A stretch of 64,000 bases of DNA from the NCBI RefSeq assembly GCF_039543385.1, contig NZ_BAABJQ010000015.1, positions 1-64,000 on the forward strand. The letters run 5' to 3'. Below, in pieces: positions 41,034 to 49,861 of the stretch. Within the stretch, counting starts at the first letter, position 1. Each line of letters opens with the position of its first letter. The translations under genes and the position numbers were made by a program. Source of the DNA: Rugosimonospora acidiphila. Lineage in GTDB: Bacteria; Actinomycetota; Actinomycetes; Mycobacteriales; Micromonosporaceae. The notes beneath the pieces were generated by a model that was not told the DNA's origin, did not search any database, and saw only the letters and a program-made list of their open reading frames with translations.

Positions 41034-42236
41034 TTGTCTGCCCAACCATCCCGGCAGCAGCCCCTGCCGCGGCCCACCCCTGTTCCGGGTACGGCCACCG
41101 TCGCCATGTTCACCTCCCCCACCAGTTGGGTCGAGTCCGACGCCGTCGCACAGTGCCACCAGGTGGCCGCCCTCGACGGCATGCTGCACGTCGCCGCCAT
41201 GCCGGATCTGCACCCCGGCAAGGGCGCACCCATCGGCGCCGCCATGGCGTCGAGGGTGCTGTACCCGTTCCTGGTGGGCTCCGACATCGGGTGCGGCATC
41301 GCGGTGTTCCCCATCAGCCTCAAGCGCCCGGTACCCGAAAGGCTCGCGGCCCGGTTCCCCGACCTCGACCGCGCGCTCGATCCCGATCGGGACGCCGACG
41401 ACCCGGCCTGGTCCGTGCTGACCGGCGACATCCCGGCCGGCCACGTCGAGAGCCTCGGTACGGTCGGCCGGGGCAACCACTTCGTGGAACTGGCCCGGGT
41501 CGAGACCGTGGCCGCGCCGGATCACGCGCGGCGCCTCGGACTCACCGCCAGCGACCTGGTGCTCATCGTCCACAGTGGATCCCGCGGGCTCGGCGAACGG
41601 ATCCTGCGGGAACACACGTCGGTCCACGGCGCGGGTCCCGCACCCGATCCCGCCGGGTATCTGGCGGCCCATGACGACGCCGTCCGCTGGGGATCACTCA
41701 ACCGGCGGCTGCTGGCCGCCCGGGTGGCTCACGCGCTGGGCGCCGTGCCGACAGAGCCGGTGATCGACCAGTGCCACAACCTGGTCGAGGTCCGCGACGA
41801 CGGGATCTACCTGCACCGCAAGGGGGCCGCGCCGGGCGACGGCCGGGACGTGCTCATCGCCGGTACCCGCGGCACCCGGTCCTACGTGGTGGCCGCGCAC
41901 GCCGGACCGGAGGCCAACCACTCCGTGGCGCACGGCGCCGGTCGCAAGATGTCGCGCGCCGACGCCCTGCGCCGGGGCCGGGCCAAGCACACGGTCGAAG
42001 AGCTGCGCCGCACGCCGGTGGGTTCGCTGGTGGTGTGCGGCGACCGCCAACTGCTGTTCGAGGAGGCGCCGACCGCGTACAAGCGCATCGAGCAGGTCAT
42101 CGGCGACCTCGTCGAGCACGGCCTGGCCACGCCCGTGGCCAGCACGGTCCCCGTGGTCACCTACAAGACGGCCGACGTCGGCTCGACGCCCACCCGGGAC
42201 CGCCGCGACCACCGCCGCGGGCGGGGCCGGCCGTGA
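41034..42236 (+). CDS. rtcB: RtcB-family RNA ligase (RtcB2-like, PrfH-linked)
   Basis: GTP- and manganese-dependent 3'-phosphate RNA ligase of up to 400 residues. The metal and GMP motifs are intact: MPDLHPGKGAPIG, VGSDIGCGIAVF (metal Cys), GRGNHFVEL, VHSGSRGLG, and the guanylylated His in VAHGAGRKMSR. It is shorter than canonical RtcB (about 408 residues in E. coli, with a different N-terminus) and begins with the FTSPTSWVESDAV segment seen in RtcB copies linked to PrfH. The TTG at 41034 has GAAGAG upstream; an ATG at 41106 would drop a Pro-rich stretch of 24 residues. Its stop overlaps the PrfH start. Confidence 0.93.
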   Translation: MSAQPSRQQPLPRPTPVPGTATVAMFTSPTSWVESDAVAQCHQVAALDGMLHVAAMPDLHPGKGAPIGAAMASRVLYPFLVGSDIGCGIAVFPISLKRPVPERLAARFPDLDRALDPDRDADDPAWSVLTGDIPAGHVESLGTVGRGNHFVELARVETVAAPDHARRLGLTASDLVLIVHSGSRGLGERILREHTSVHGAGPAPDPAGYLAAHDDAVRWGSLNRRLLAARVAHALGAVPTEPVIDQCHNLVEVRDDGIYLHRKGAAPGDGRDVLIAGTRGTRSYVVAAHAGPEANHSVAHGAGRKMSRADALRRGRAKHTVEELRRTPVGSLVVCGDRQLLFEEAPTAYKRIEQVIGDLVEHGLATPVASTVPVVTYKTADVGSTPTRDRRDHRRGRGRP

Positions 42237-42859
42237 GCGTGCCGCTGCTGCTGTCGGCCGGGCGCGGTCCGCTCGAGTGCGCCTGGGCGCTGTCCCGGCT
42301 GCTGCCCCGCTTGGAGGCCGACGCCGCCCGGCACGGTCTGCAGACCCACCGCCTCCAGACGGTCCCCGGTGACCGGCCGGGCACCTACCGATCGGCCCTG
42401 GTCCACATCGCCGGCACCAGCGCCGAGGCGTTCGCCGCCTCGTGGACCGGAACCCTGTGCTGGCAGGCGCCCAGCCCCTACCGGCCCGGCTCCGGCCGGA
42501 AGAACTGGTACGTCATCGCTCGGCCGTACCAGCTCGACGCCCCGCACACGAGCTTCGACGAGGCAGACGTCGACGTGGTGCCCTGCCGCACCGGCGGGCC
42601 AGGAGGCCAGCACCGCAACAAGGCGAGCACGGCGGTGCGGGCCACCCACCGCCCCTCGGGGCTGGTGGTCGTGGTCGACACCGAGCGGCAGTCGAGCCTC
42701 AACCGGCGCATCGCCATGCGGCTGCTGCGCGAGCGCCTCGCGGCCGGCGACGAGGCGGTGGGACGCGCCGTGGACGCCGCCCGCTGGCACATCCACGACG
42801 AGTTGGTGCGCGGCAATCCCGTTCGCGTCGAACGCCCGCGCGGGTCGAGCATCGGCTGA
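42233..42859 (+). CDS. prfH: peptide chain release factor H (PrfH)
   Basis: Release-factor homologue of 208 residues. It has the peptidyl-tRNA hydrolysis motif GGPGGQHRNKASTAVRATH (GGQ, ~122-140) but lacks the N-terminal domain and the stop-codon recognition domain of RF1/RF2. GTG at 42233 overlaps the RtcB stop (GTGA), so the pair is translationally coupled. In studied bacteria, PrfH frees peptides from ribosomes whose 16S decoding centre has been cut, and the partner RtcB reseals the rRNA. The same role is inferred here. Confidence 0.93.
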   Translation: MSVPLLLSAGRGPLECAWALSRLLPRLEADAARHGLQTHRLQTVPGDRPGTYRSALVHIAGTSAEAFAASWTGTLCWQAPSPYRPGSGRKNWYVIARPYQLDAPHTSFDEADVDVVPCRTGGPGGQHRNKASTAVRATHRPSGLVVVVDTERQSSLNRRIAMRLLRERLAAGDEAVGRAVDAARWHIHDELVRGNPVRVERPRGSSIG

Positions 42860-42886
42860 CGCCGGACGGGTGCGACGCCGGGAAAG

Positions 42887-43714
42887 TCAGCCGAGCGCCT
42901 GCATCAGCGGGACGAACCAGCGGTCCCGGTCGCCGGGGAGTTCCGGGGCGCCGTACACCATGACGGTGGTCGACCCCCATTCCGGCACTCCCCGACCGGC
43001 CGCCCACCGCCTCAGCTCGGGATGACGGCCGTCGAGGTCGAGCCGCACCGGCCCATCGATCGTCGCGGCGATGTCGCCGATGAGCGCCCTGGCGTCCGCC
43101 GCGTCCGCCGCGATGACCGGCCCGATGACGACATTGTCGACGTTGCGCCACGCGGCGGCGTACCCACTGACGATCCCCCGCCGCTCGACCACGCGAACGC
43201 ACTCGGCGAAGTCCGGCAACGTCCGCAGCACGTGCGACCGGTCGGCGCCGTTGACCCGCGCGTCGAGCGCCAGCAGCATGGCCAGGTCGCCGGGGACCGC
43301 CGGGCGCGTGGCGGCCGGGCCGGTGGGTTCCAGGCGACCCACGTGGGTGTGGGTGGTGCCGATCGGCACGAAGCCGAGCCGCTCGTAGAGCGGACGCCCG
43401 TACGGGGTGGCGTTGAGGAACACCGTCGCGTCGCCGGCTTCGTCGAGCAGGTGTGTCATCAACCGCCCACCGAGGCCGCGCCGGCCGTACCGACTGGCGA
43501 CCAGCACCATGCTGATCGCGGCGAGCCGGGTGCCGTACCGGGTGAGGATGGCCGTGGCGACCACGTCGCCGGCCTCGTCGCGCAGCCCGTACACGGTCCC
43601 GACGGCGAACAGCAGCCGCCACTTGTGCGCTTCCGGCAGCCACTCACGGTTTTCGGCGAGCGCGAGGCAGGCGGGCAGGTCGTCGGTCGACAACCGTTCG
43701 ATCCGGTCGATCAC
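42887..43714 (-). CDS. GNAT-family N-acetyltransferase, two-domain
   Basis: Protein of 275 residues from GTG 43714. The N-terminal GNAT domain contains the acetyl-CoA loop ASRYGRRGLGGRLMTHLLDE and the C-terminal strand YGRPLYERLGFVPIG (~115-130). From ~150 on (RPAVPGDLAMLLALDARVNG) it resembles the second domain of YitH-type acetyltransferases. Small-molecule or peptide acetylation is expected; substrate unknown. Convergent with the RtcB-PrfH pair. An upstream TTG at 43768 would add 18 residues. Confidence 0.85.
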   Translation of the reverse strand: MIDRIERLSTDDLPACLALAENREWLPEAHKWRLLFAVGTVYGLRDEAGDVVATAILTRYGTRLAAISMVLVASRYGRRGLGGRLMTHLLDEAGDATVFLNATPYGRPLYERLGFVPIGTTHTHVGRLEPTGPAATRPAVPGDLAMLLALDARVNGADRSHVLRTLPDFAECVRVVERRGIVSGYAAAWRNVDNVVIGPVIAADAADARALIGDIAATIDGPVRLDLDGRHPELRRWAAGRGVPEWGSTTVMVYGAPELPGDRDRWFVPLMQALG

Positions 43715-43916
43715 CGACCCATCGTGGTCGCCCGGCCCGCCGGCCCGCAACCGGATTGCCTCCGGCAACCGAGGGGATCGCGTCTAGCCACCGACGCGGC
43801 GGCTGGATCTCTACGCAGACCCGCCCTCGCTGGAGGTCGCCGGGATCAGACCGACCCCGGTCGGGCCATTGGAGACCATCGACACGAGCAGGCACGTGCC
43901 CCGCCGGGCGTCCGGT

Positions 43917-44798
43917 TCACGGGCGGGCCGCGGCGTACAGGATGTCGCGCACTCCGGGCAGCGATTCCCGGTCCCCGCGCCAGACCAGCCGCAGGCTCAG
44001 GTCCGGCAGCGGCAGGTCGAGCCGGACGAGCGTACCGGCGCGCAGGCCGTCGGCGACGGCGAACCACGGCAGCAGCGAGATCCCGAGCCCGTGCTCGGCC
44101 CAGGCGCGCATCACCGGCACCCCGCCGGCCCTGACCCGTTCGGGCCCGTCCCCGAGGATCCGGTCCGCCGCCATCCAGAACGAGCACTCCGGGACGTTGA
44201 CCAACAACCGCTCGTGGCCGAGGTCCGCCGGGGTCAGCGCGGCCCGGGCGGCCAGGGCGTGGGTGGGCGCGGCGACCAGCGCGAGCGGGACCGGTTCGAG
44301 GTCGATGAAGCTCAACGGTCGCGCGGGCGTGGGGAAGCCGAGCCCGCCGACCTCGTCGCCGGAGTCCAGCAGCAGCGCGGCGTCGAGCCGCCCCTCGACC
44401 AGGTCGGCGAACAGTCCGGCGCGGGCCCGGTCGGAGTGCACCTCGACGTCGAGGTCGGGCCGCCGTTCGGCCAGCCGGGTGAGCACGTGGGGCACGTGGG
44501 AGCCGGCGAGGGTCTCCAGCGCACCCAGCCGCAACCGCTGCCGCTCGCCCCGGACGTCGAGGGCGGCCCGCTCCGCCTGGTCGAGCAGCGACCGTGCCCA
44601 CCCGGTCAGCCGATGCCCGGCGGGAGTCAGCTCCATCCCCTTCGGGCCGCGCGTGAAGAGGGCCACGCCGAGCGCGTCTTCGAGGGTCCGGATCTGCTGC
44701 GAGACCGATGAGGGGGCCAGGCCGAGCGCGACACCCGCGTCCGTCACGGTCCGGCGCCGGACGACGGCCTCGAAGGTCCTGAGTTGACGTAGCTCCAC
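43917..44798 (-). CDS. LysR-family transcriptional regulator
   Basis: Regulator of 293 residues. The N-terminal winged helix-turn-helix is clear: VELRQLRTFEAVVRRRTVTD then AGVALGLAPSSVSQQIRTLE and DALGVALFTR. The effector domain follows (~90-293). Start taken as the GTG at 44798; several GTGs lie just upstream. Divergent from a drug-type MFS transporter with a perfect palindrome 25 bases ahead of this gene, so it most likely controls that transporter. Confidence 0.9.
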   Translation of the reverse strand: MELRQLRTFEAVVRRRTVTDAGVALGLAPSSVSQQIRTLEDALGVALFTRGPKGMELTPAGHRLTGWARSLLDQAERAALDVRGERQRLRLGALETLAGSHVPHVLTRLAERRPDLDVEVHSDRARAGLFADLVEGRLDAALLLDSGDEVGGLGFPTPARPLSFIDLEPVPLALVAAPTHALAARAALTPADLGHERLLVNVPECSFWMAADRILGDGPERVRAGGVPVMRAWAEHGLGISLLPWFAVADGLRAGTLVRLDLPLPDLSLRLVWRGDRESLPGVRDILYAAARP

Positions 44799-44822
44799 GG
44801 GGTGGACGAACACCGCGCGGCA

Positions 44823-44837
44823 TTCGGAAATTCCGAA
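44823..44837. promoter_or_regulatory. LysR-type operator
   Basis: TTCGGAAATTCCGAA, perfect 7-bp arms around one base, in the 131-base divergent gap; typical position for autoregulation and control of the MFS gene. Confidence 0.7.
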
Positions 44838-44929
44838 CGGGGCGTGCGGTCGCGGCGGTGGAGCCCCGGCCCGGCCGCCCGCACAGTGGGTCGCGTTCCC
44901 CCGTACGCCGCACAGGAGCCGTCTTCGAC

Positions 44930-46306
44930 ATGACCCTCGTGAACTCACCATCGCCCACGCCGGCGGACCTCCGCTCCGGACGGGGGCGCACCCGCGCGCT
45001 GATCGGCATCTCCCTGGGCTACTTCATGGTGCTGCTGGACATGACCGTGCTGTCGGTCGCCGAGCCCAACCTGGCTTCGTCGCTGCGTACCTCGATGGCC
45101 GGCCTGCAGTGGGCGGTCACCGGGTACACCGTGGCGTTCGCCGCGCTGCTGCTGTCGGCGGGTGCCGCGGCCGACCGGTTCGGCGCCGAGCGGCTGTTCC
45201 GCGCCGGGGTCGCGGTCTTCGCGCTCGCGTCCCTGCTCAGCGCCGCCGCGGGCGACCTGTGGCTGCTGATCGCCCTGCGGGCGGTCTCGGGCGTCGCCGC
45301 GGCGGCGTGCGTACCGGCCTCGATGGCCATGATCGCCGCCCTCTATCCGGTACCCGCGGCGCGGGCCCAGGCGGTTTCGGCGTGGGCCGCGATCAGCGGT
45401 GCGGCCGTCGCGGCCGGCCCGATCGCGGGCGGCGCCCTGGTGGACGCCGCCGGCTGGCGGGCGGTGTTCCTGGTCAACGTGCCGATCGGCCTGGTGGCGC
45501 TGGGGCTCACGCTGGGTCGGGCGGTGGCCTGCCCGCGTGGCGGCGGCCGCATCCACTGGCCGGCCCAGTTGACCGCCGCCACGGTGCTGGCGCTGTTCAC
45601 GGACGCGCTGATCGCCGCCGGCGCCCGGGCGTGGGTGCACGTCGCGTGGGCGTCGGTCGGGTTCACGGTGTCGGCGCTGGGCTTCTGGGCCCTGGAGCGC
45701 CGCAGCGTGGCGCCGGTGCTGAACCGGGCGCTGCTGCGATCGGGACGGGTACGGGCCGGCCTGCTGGCCGCGGCGGTGGTGAATTTCGCGCTGACCGGTG
45801 GGCTGTTCGTGCTGCCCCTGCTGCTGCAGCGGGAGCGGCACTTCGGCCCGCTGGAGGCGGGGCTGGCCTTCCTGCCGCTGACCGTCCCGTTCGCCGCCAA
45901 TCCGCCGCTGACCGGCAGGATGGTGGCCAGGATCGGTCCCCGCCGGCCGATCCTGGCCGGCCTGGCGCTGCTGGCCGCCGGCGGTGCGGTTCTGGCCGTG
46001 GTGGTCTTCGCCGGTGGCGGATACCCGTGGCTCGCGCTGGGCCTGCTGCTCACCGGCTTCGGCGTGTCCTACGTCCTGCCGGCCCTGGTGGCGGCCATCG
46101 TCAGCGCGGCACCGGCGGGTACGGCCGGCGCGGTCGGTGGCCTGCTCAACGCGGTACGCCAGGTCGGCGCCACGCTCGGCGTCGCGGTGATGGGTGGTTG
46201 CGCCGCCGCGGCGGGTACCGGATGGTCCCTGCTGCTGTCGGCCGGGTGCTGCGGGTTGGCCTGGCTGGTGTTCGCGGCCACCCGCCCGGGCGGCCCGGTC
46301 TCCTGA
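44930..46306 (+). CDS. MFS transporter, DHA2 (14-helix) drug-exporter type
   Basis: Inner-membrane proton antiporter of 458 residues with 13-14 hydrophobic helices. Motif D1-like LDMTVLSVAEPNL in helix 1, motif A-like region GAAADRFGAERLFRAG in loop 2-3, and motif C-like SGAAVAAGPIAGGALVDAAG in helix 5 place it in the DHA2 drug:H+ antiporters. The ATG at 44930 follows AGGAG. Divergent LysR gene probably controls it. Confidence 0.93.
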   Translation: MTLVNSPSPTPADLRSGRGRTRALIGISLGYFMVLLDMTVLSVAEPNLASSLRTSMAGLQWAVTGYTVAFAALLLSAGAAADRFGAERLFRAGVAVFALASLLSAAAGDLWLLIALRAVSGVAAAACVPASMAMIAALYPVPAARAQAVSAWAAISGAAVAAGPIAGGALVDAAGWRAVFLVNVPIGLVALGLTLGRAVACPRGGGRIHWPAQLTAATVLALFTDALIAAGARAWVHVAWASVGFTVSALGFWALERRSVAPVLNRALLRSGRVRAGLLAAAVVNFALTGGLFVLPLLLQRERHFGPLEAGLAFLPLTVPFAANPPLTGRMVARIGPRRPILAGLALLAAGGAVLAVVVFAGGGYPWLALGLLLTGFGVSYVLPALVAAIVSAAPAGTAGAVGGLLNAVRQVGATLGVAVMGGCAAAAGTGWSLLLSAGCCGLAWLVFAATRPGGPVS

Positions 46307-46316
46307 CCGGAGCCCC

Positions 46317-46376
46317 GGGCGTCGACGCCGCGGGCGGCGGCGCACCGGGCGTCGACGCCGCGGGCGTCGGCGCACC
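46317..46376. repeat. 30-bp direct repeat, 2 copies, intergenic
   Basis: Two copies built around the palindrome GCGTCGACGC, in the gap between the MFS gene and the convergent cupin gene. Confidence 0.75.
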
Positions 46377-46399
46377 GGGACCGGTCTCGCCGGAGTGGC

Positions 46400-46972
46400 T
46401 CAGTGGGTCGATGAGGTCAGCCCGTAGCGGGCCACCAGGTCGTCGACCCACTCGGGACTGCCGTAGGTCAGGCCGTACCGCGCCGCGAGTTCGGTGAATT
46501 CGAGGGTCTCCCGCAGGCTCACCCCGGCCTTCGGCTCGACGGCGGCGACCAGCTCGCTCAGCTCGCGGAAGTAGTGCTCGAAGCCGCCCGGCGTGATGAC
46601 CTCGATGATGCGCCCGGGCCCCGTACCCGCGTTCCACATGCAGTGCATCTGCCCGCGCGGCTTGGTGATGTAGCCGCCAGGCCCCAGGACCACCTCGTCG
46701 TCGTCGGACCGGAAGCCGATCTGGCCCGCGACCACGATGGAGTGCTCGTCCTCGCGGGTGTGGCGGTGCGGCGCGGTGATGGCGCCCACCGCGAACGGGT
46801 GCTCCACGATGGCCACCTCGCCGCCGTTGTCGCGGCCGTACAGCTTGAAGACCGCACCGAAGCCCGGGATGGCCACCGAGTCACCACCGCCGGGCGGCAC
46901 CACCCGCAGCGCCGGCGCGCCGGCCCCCGAATCCGGCGGGGTGGCCCCGGCCGAACCGCTATCCCGCCGCAT
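46400..46972 (-). CDS. cupin-domain protein
   Basis: Cytoplasmic protein of 190 residues with one cupin barrel: metal-binding motif 1 in APHRHTREDEHSIVVAGQIGF (His, His, Glu), and motif 2 in PRGQMHCMWN (~105). C-terminal helices follow. Its start overlaps the DsbA-like gene by 14 bases, so it is the third gene of a coupled operon with the transketolase. Cupins of this type are isomerases, dioxygenases or sugar-binding proteins; no specific role is evident. Confidence 0.82.
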   Translation of the reverse strand: MRRDSGSAGATPPDSGAGAPALRVVPPGGGDSVAIPGFGAVFKLYGRDNGGEVAIVEHPFAVGAITAPHRHTREDEHSIVVAGQIGFRSDDDEVVLGPGGYITKPRGQMHCMWNAGTGPGRIIEVITPGGFEHYFRELSELVAAVEPKAGVSLRETLEFTELAARYGLTYGSPEWVDDLVARYGLTSSTH

Positions 46973-47549
46973 GTGCCCGCTCCGCGAGGCGTTCGAACTC
47001 CGATGCCGGGAGCAACCCCGAGACCGACTCCCCCGCGATGAACCACGTCGGCGTCGCCCGTACGCCGTGACGGGCGCCGATCGACTCGACCTCGATGAGG
47101 TCGGCGTCCGGGCCGCCGTCGGCCAGCGCGGCGCGCAGCGCGTCGAGGTCGACACCCACCTCGCCGGCGTGTCGCTCGATCACCGCCGGGTCGCCGAGGT
47201 CCTCACCGAGCGCGAAGTGCGCGGCGAACAGCTTCCGGTTGAGGTCGGCCGAGACGTCGGGCCGGTTGCGGCGAACCCATTCCGCCACGGCCAGCGCCCG
47301 ACGCGAGTTGGGCAGCCGTGCCGGCCAGTTCAGCGGCAGGCCGGCAAGCTCCGCCTCGCGCTCCAGCGAGGTGTACATCGGTCCGACCCGCGGACCCATC
47401 TCGATCCCCTCGGGCGGAACCTCGGGGTGGATCTGGAACGGCAGGTGCACCACCTCGAGCCCGCGCCGCTCGAGAATGTCGTTGCGCTGCTGTCCCACGT
47501 AGCAGAACGGGCAGATGAAGTCGAACCAGTGCAGCACCGGAGCGGTCAT
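46959..47549 (-). CDS. DsbA-family oxidoreductase, FrnE/2-hydroxychromene isomerase-like
   Basis: Thioredoxin-fold protein of 196 residues without signal peptide. The N-terminal FDFICPFCYVGQQRNDIL carries a CPFC redox motif, and VRATPTWFIAGESVSGLLPA near the end holds the cis-Pro; the helical insert is between. The cytoplasmic FrnE-like branch is involved in polyketide and stress chemistry. Its ATG overlaps the transketolase stop (ATGA), and its own end overlaps the cupin start. Confidence 0.88.
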   Translation of the reverse strand: MTAPVLHWFDFICPFCYVGQQRNDILERRGLEVVHLPFQIHPEVPPEGIEMGPRVGPMYTSLEREAELAGLPLNWPARLPNSRRALAVAEWVRRNRPDVSADLNRKLFAAHFALGEDLGDPAVIERHAGEVGVDLDALRAALADGGPDADLIEVESIGARHGVRATPTWFIAGESVSGLLPASEFERLAERAHAAG

Positions 47550-49705
47550 AGCGGAATCCCTTGCGACCTCGAGAAGTTGGCGGCCTTGGCCAGCGATTCG
47601 CGCGCGGCGTCCACCACCGCCTCGGCGGTGAACCCGAACTCGCGGAACAGCGTCTTGTAGTCGGCGGAGGCGCCGAAGTGTTCGATCGAGACGATCTCGC
47701 CGAGGTCGCCGACGAACCGGGGCCACGACTTCGCGATCCCCGCCTCCACCGCCACCCGGGCCCGGACCGAGAACGGAAGGACGGACTCGCGGTAGTCGGC
47801 GTCCTGCGCGTCGAACCACTCGAAACACGGCATGGACACCACCCGGGTACGCACGCCCTCGGCCTCCAGCCTGGTACGCGCCTCGATCGCGAGCTGCAGC
47901 TCCGAGCCGGTACCGATCAGGACGATGTCCGGGTCGCCGGCTGCGGCGTTGGATTCCTCGGCGACGACGTACCCGCCCCGGGCGACGCCGTCGATCTGGG
48001 TGCCATCCAGCACCGGCACCGGCTGCCGGGTCAGCACCAGCGCGCTGGGGTGGTGCGTGTCCTCCAGCACCGCCTTCCACGCACCGGATGCCTCGTTGAC
48101 GTCCGCGGGGCGGACCACGTTGAGGCCGGGCACCGCACGCAGTGAGAAGAGGTGCTCGACCGGCTGGTGGGTCGGTCCGTCCTCACCGACGCCGATCGAG
48201 TCGTGCGTCCATACGTAGACGACCGGCAGCCCCATGATGGCCGCGAGCCGTACCGCGGGGCGCATGTAGTCGCTGAAGCTCAGGTACGTGCCGCCGTAGG
48301 GACGGGTGCCGCCGTGCAGCGCGATGCCGTTGAGGATGGCACCCATCGCGTGCTCGCGGATGCCGAAGTGCAGCGTGCGCCCGTACGGGTTCGTTGGCCA
48401 CATCGACGTGGACGCCTCGACCGGACCGAAGGAGTCGGCACCCTCCATCGTGGTGTCGTTGCTCTCGGCCAGGTCGGCGGAGCCGCCCCAGAGTTCCGGC
48501 AGCACGTCCGCGAGCGCGGACAACGCGGCGCCGGAGCCTCGGCGGGTGGCGAGTTGCTGGCCCTCGTCGCGCCACGTGGGCAGCTCGTCGGCCCAACCGT
48601 CGGGCAGCGAGCGGGTGGCGAGGCGGTCGAACAGCGCGCGGCGGTCGGGGTTGGCCGATGCCCACGCGTCGAACCGCTCCCGCCACTGCTCGTGCCACCA
48701 CTTGCCGCGCACGACGGCCTCGCGGGTGTAGGCGAGCACCTCGTCGTCCACGGCGAACCGCGCCGCCGGGTCGAGGCCGAGGGACCGCTTGAGGTCGGGT
48801 ACCTCGTCCGGGTGGGGGCCCGACCGGTCTGGGTCGTCGCGCGACGCCAGACGCACGCCGGACTGGTCGGACGGGTGCGACAGGACGATCGACGGGCGCG
48901 GGTCGGCCTTGGCGGCGGCGATGGCGTGCTGGAGCGCGACGACGCCCTCACCCCTCCCGACGACCTGAACGTGCCAACCGTAGGCGTCGTAGCGCTTCGC
49001 GAGGTTCTCGAACCGTTCGGTGGGTGTGCCGTCGTCGTTCGAGAACACGTTGTCGTAGAAGACGATCAGGTTGCCGAGTTGCTGACGGCCGGCGACCGAG
49101 GATGTCTCGGCGCCCACGCCCTCCTCGATGTCGCCGTCCGAGGCGATCACGTAGATGTGGTGGTCGAAGACGCTGTCACCGGGCGCGGGCTCGGGGTCGA
49201 ACAGGCCGCGCTCGCGGCGGGCGGCCATCGCCATGCCGACCGCGGTGGCCAGGCCATGGCCGGGTACCCCGACGGTCGCCTCCACCCCGGGGGTCCGACC
49301 GTACTCGGGATGCCCCGGGGTCCGCGAACCCAGGCGACCCAGCTCCCGGAGATCCTCCAGCTCCAGCCCGTACCCGGCGAGGAACAGTTGAACGTAGAGT
49401 GTCGCGCCGCTGTGCTCGGCGGAGAGGATGAGACGATCCCGTCCCGGCCATGCCGGGTCGCTCGGGTCGTGCCGCATCACCCGCTGATACAGCCCGTAGG
49501 CCAACGGTGCCAGGCTCATCGCCGGTGCCAGGCTCATCGCCGCACCCGGGCCACCGGCGCCGGAGTGCTCGATGGTGTCCGCGAGAAGCACCCGCGTGGT
49601 GTCCACGGCGCGGGTGTCGAGATCGGCCCACTCGATGGGCGGCTCGCGTCGCGACAGTGGATGGGTTACCGGCAACTCGGAAGCGGGATCGCCGCTGGGG
49701 TTCAT
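47546..49705 (-). CDS. divergent transketolase
   Basis: Thiamine-diphosphate enzyme of 719 residues, by family a transketolase moving two-carbon units between sugars. Recognisable: GSRTPGHPEYGRTPGVEA, SDGDIEEGVGAETSSVAGRQ (diphosphate motif start), YVWTHDSIGVGEDGPTHQP and PSDQSGVRL. Departures from the housekeeping enzyme include NVFSNDDG where the diphosphate motif normally continues with an NxIxxD-type segment, VGVPGHG instead of the usual TGPLGQG, and a duplicated AMSLAP block at ~55-66. First gene of an operon with the DsbA- and cupin-type genes, divergent from a TetR. A specialised role rather than the central pentose pathway is likely, but unproven. Confidence 0.85.
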   Translation of the reverse strand: MNPSGDPASELPVTHPLSRREPPIEWADLDTRAVDTTRVLLADTIEHSGAGGPGAAMSLAPAMSLAPLAYGLYQRVMRHDPSDPAWPGRDRLILSAEHSGATLYVQLFLAGYGLELEDLRELGRLGSRTPGHPEYGRTPGVEATVGVPGHGLATAVGMAMAARRERGLFDPEPAPGDSVFDHHIYVIASDGDIEEGVGAETSSVAGRQQLGNLIVFYDNVFSNDDGTPTERFENLAKRYDAYGWHVQVVGRGEGVVALQHAIAAAKADPRPSIVLSHPSDQSGVRLASRDDPDRSGPHPDEVPDLKRSLGLDPAARFAVDDEVLAYTREAVVRGKWWHEQWRERFDAWASANPDRRALFDRLATRSLPDGWADELPTWRDEGQQLATRRGSGAALSALADVLPELWGGSADLAESNDTTMEGADSFGPVEASTSMWPTNPYGRTLHFGIREHAMGAILNGIALHGGTRPYGGTYLSFSDYMRPAVRLAAIMGLPVVYVWTHDSIGVGEDGPTHQPVEHLFSLRAVPGLNVVRPADVNEASGAWKAVLEDTHHPSALVLTRQPVPVLDGTQIDGVARGGYVVAEESNAAAGDPDIVLIGTGSELQLAIEARTRLEAEGVRTRVVSMPCFEWFDAQDADYRESVLPFSVRARVAVEAGIAKSWPRFVGDLGEIVSIEHFGASADYKTLFREFGFTAEAVVDAARESLAKAANFSRSQGIPL
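49506..49541. repeat. 18-bp tandem duplication in the transketolase gene
   Basis: GGTGCCAGGCTCATCGCC twice in direct succession, giving AMSLAPAMSLAP in the protein. Confidence 0.9.
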
Positions 49706-49731
49706 CCGGAAGGCCTTTCAGATGTACTTTC

Positions 49732-49752
49732 GTTACAGAGAGAGAGTGTAAC
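49732..49752. promoter_or_regulatory. TetR operator, copy 1
   Basis: GTTACA, nine bases of GA repeat, TGTAAC: perfect inverted half-sites, 27 bases upstream of the transketolase start. Confidence 0.7.
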
Positions 49753-49797
49753 TCGGGAGATCCTCGTGCCGGGCGCGTCGCGCAGGAGGCGCGCATG

Positions 49798-49816
49798 TTA
49801 CAGTGACTGGCTGTAA
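49798..49816. promoter_or_regulatory. TetR operator, copy 2
   Basis: TTACAG, seven bases, CTGTAA. Shares TTACA/TGTAA half-sites with copy 1; centres are 65 bases apart. 46 bases upstream of the TetR start. Confidence 0.7.
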
Positions 49817-49861
49817 TTCATCAGGTATGGTCTGTGACCGCCGTCATCCGCGAGGTGATCC

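Noticed and set aside
42843..42896. Terminator between PrfH and GNAT genes
   Set aside because: A TCGGCTGAC/GTCAGCCGA pairing exists, but the loop is about 26 bases, so it was not called.
43715..43916. Possible short gene between the GNAT and LysR genes
   Set aside because: Frames on both strands are short, without start context or family resemblance.
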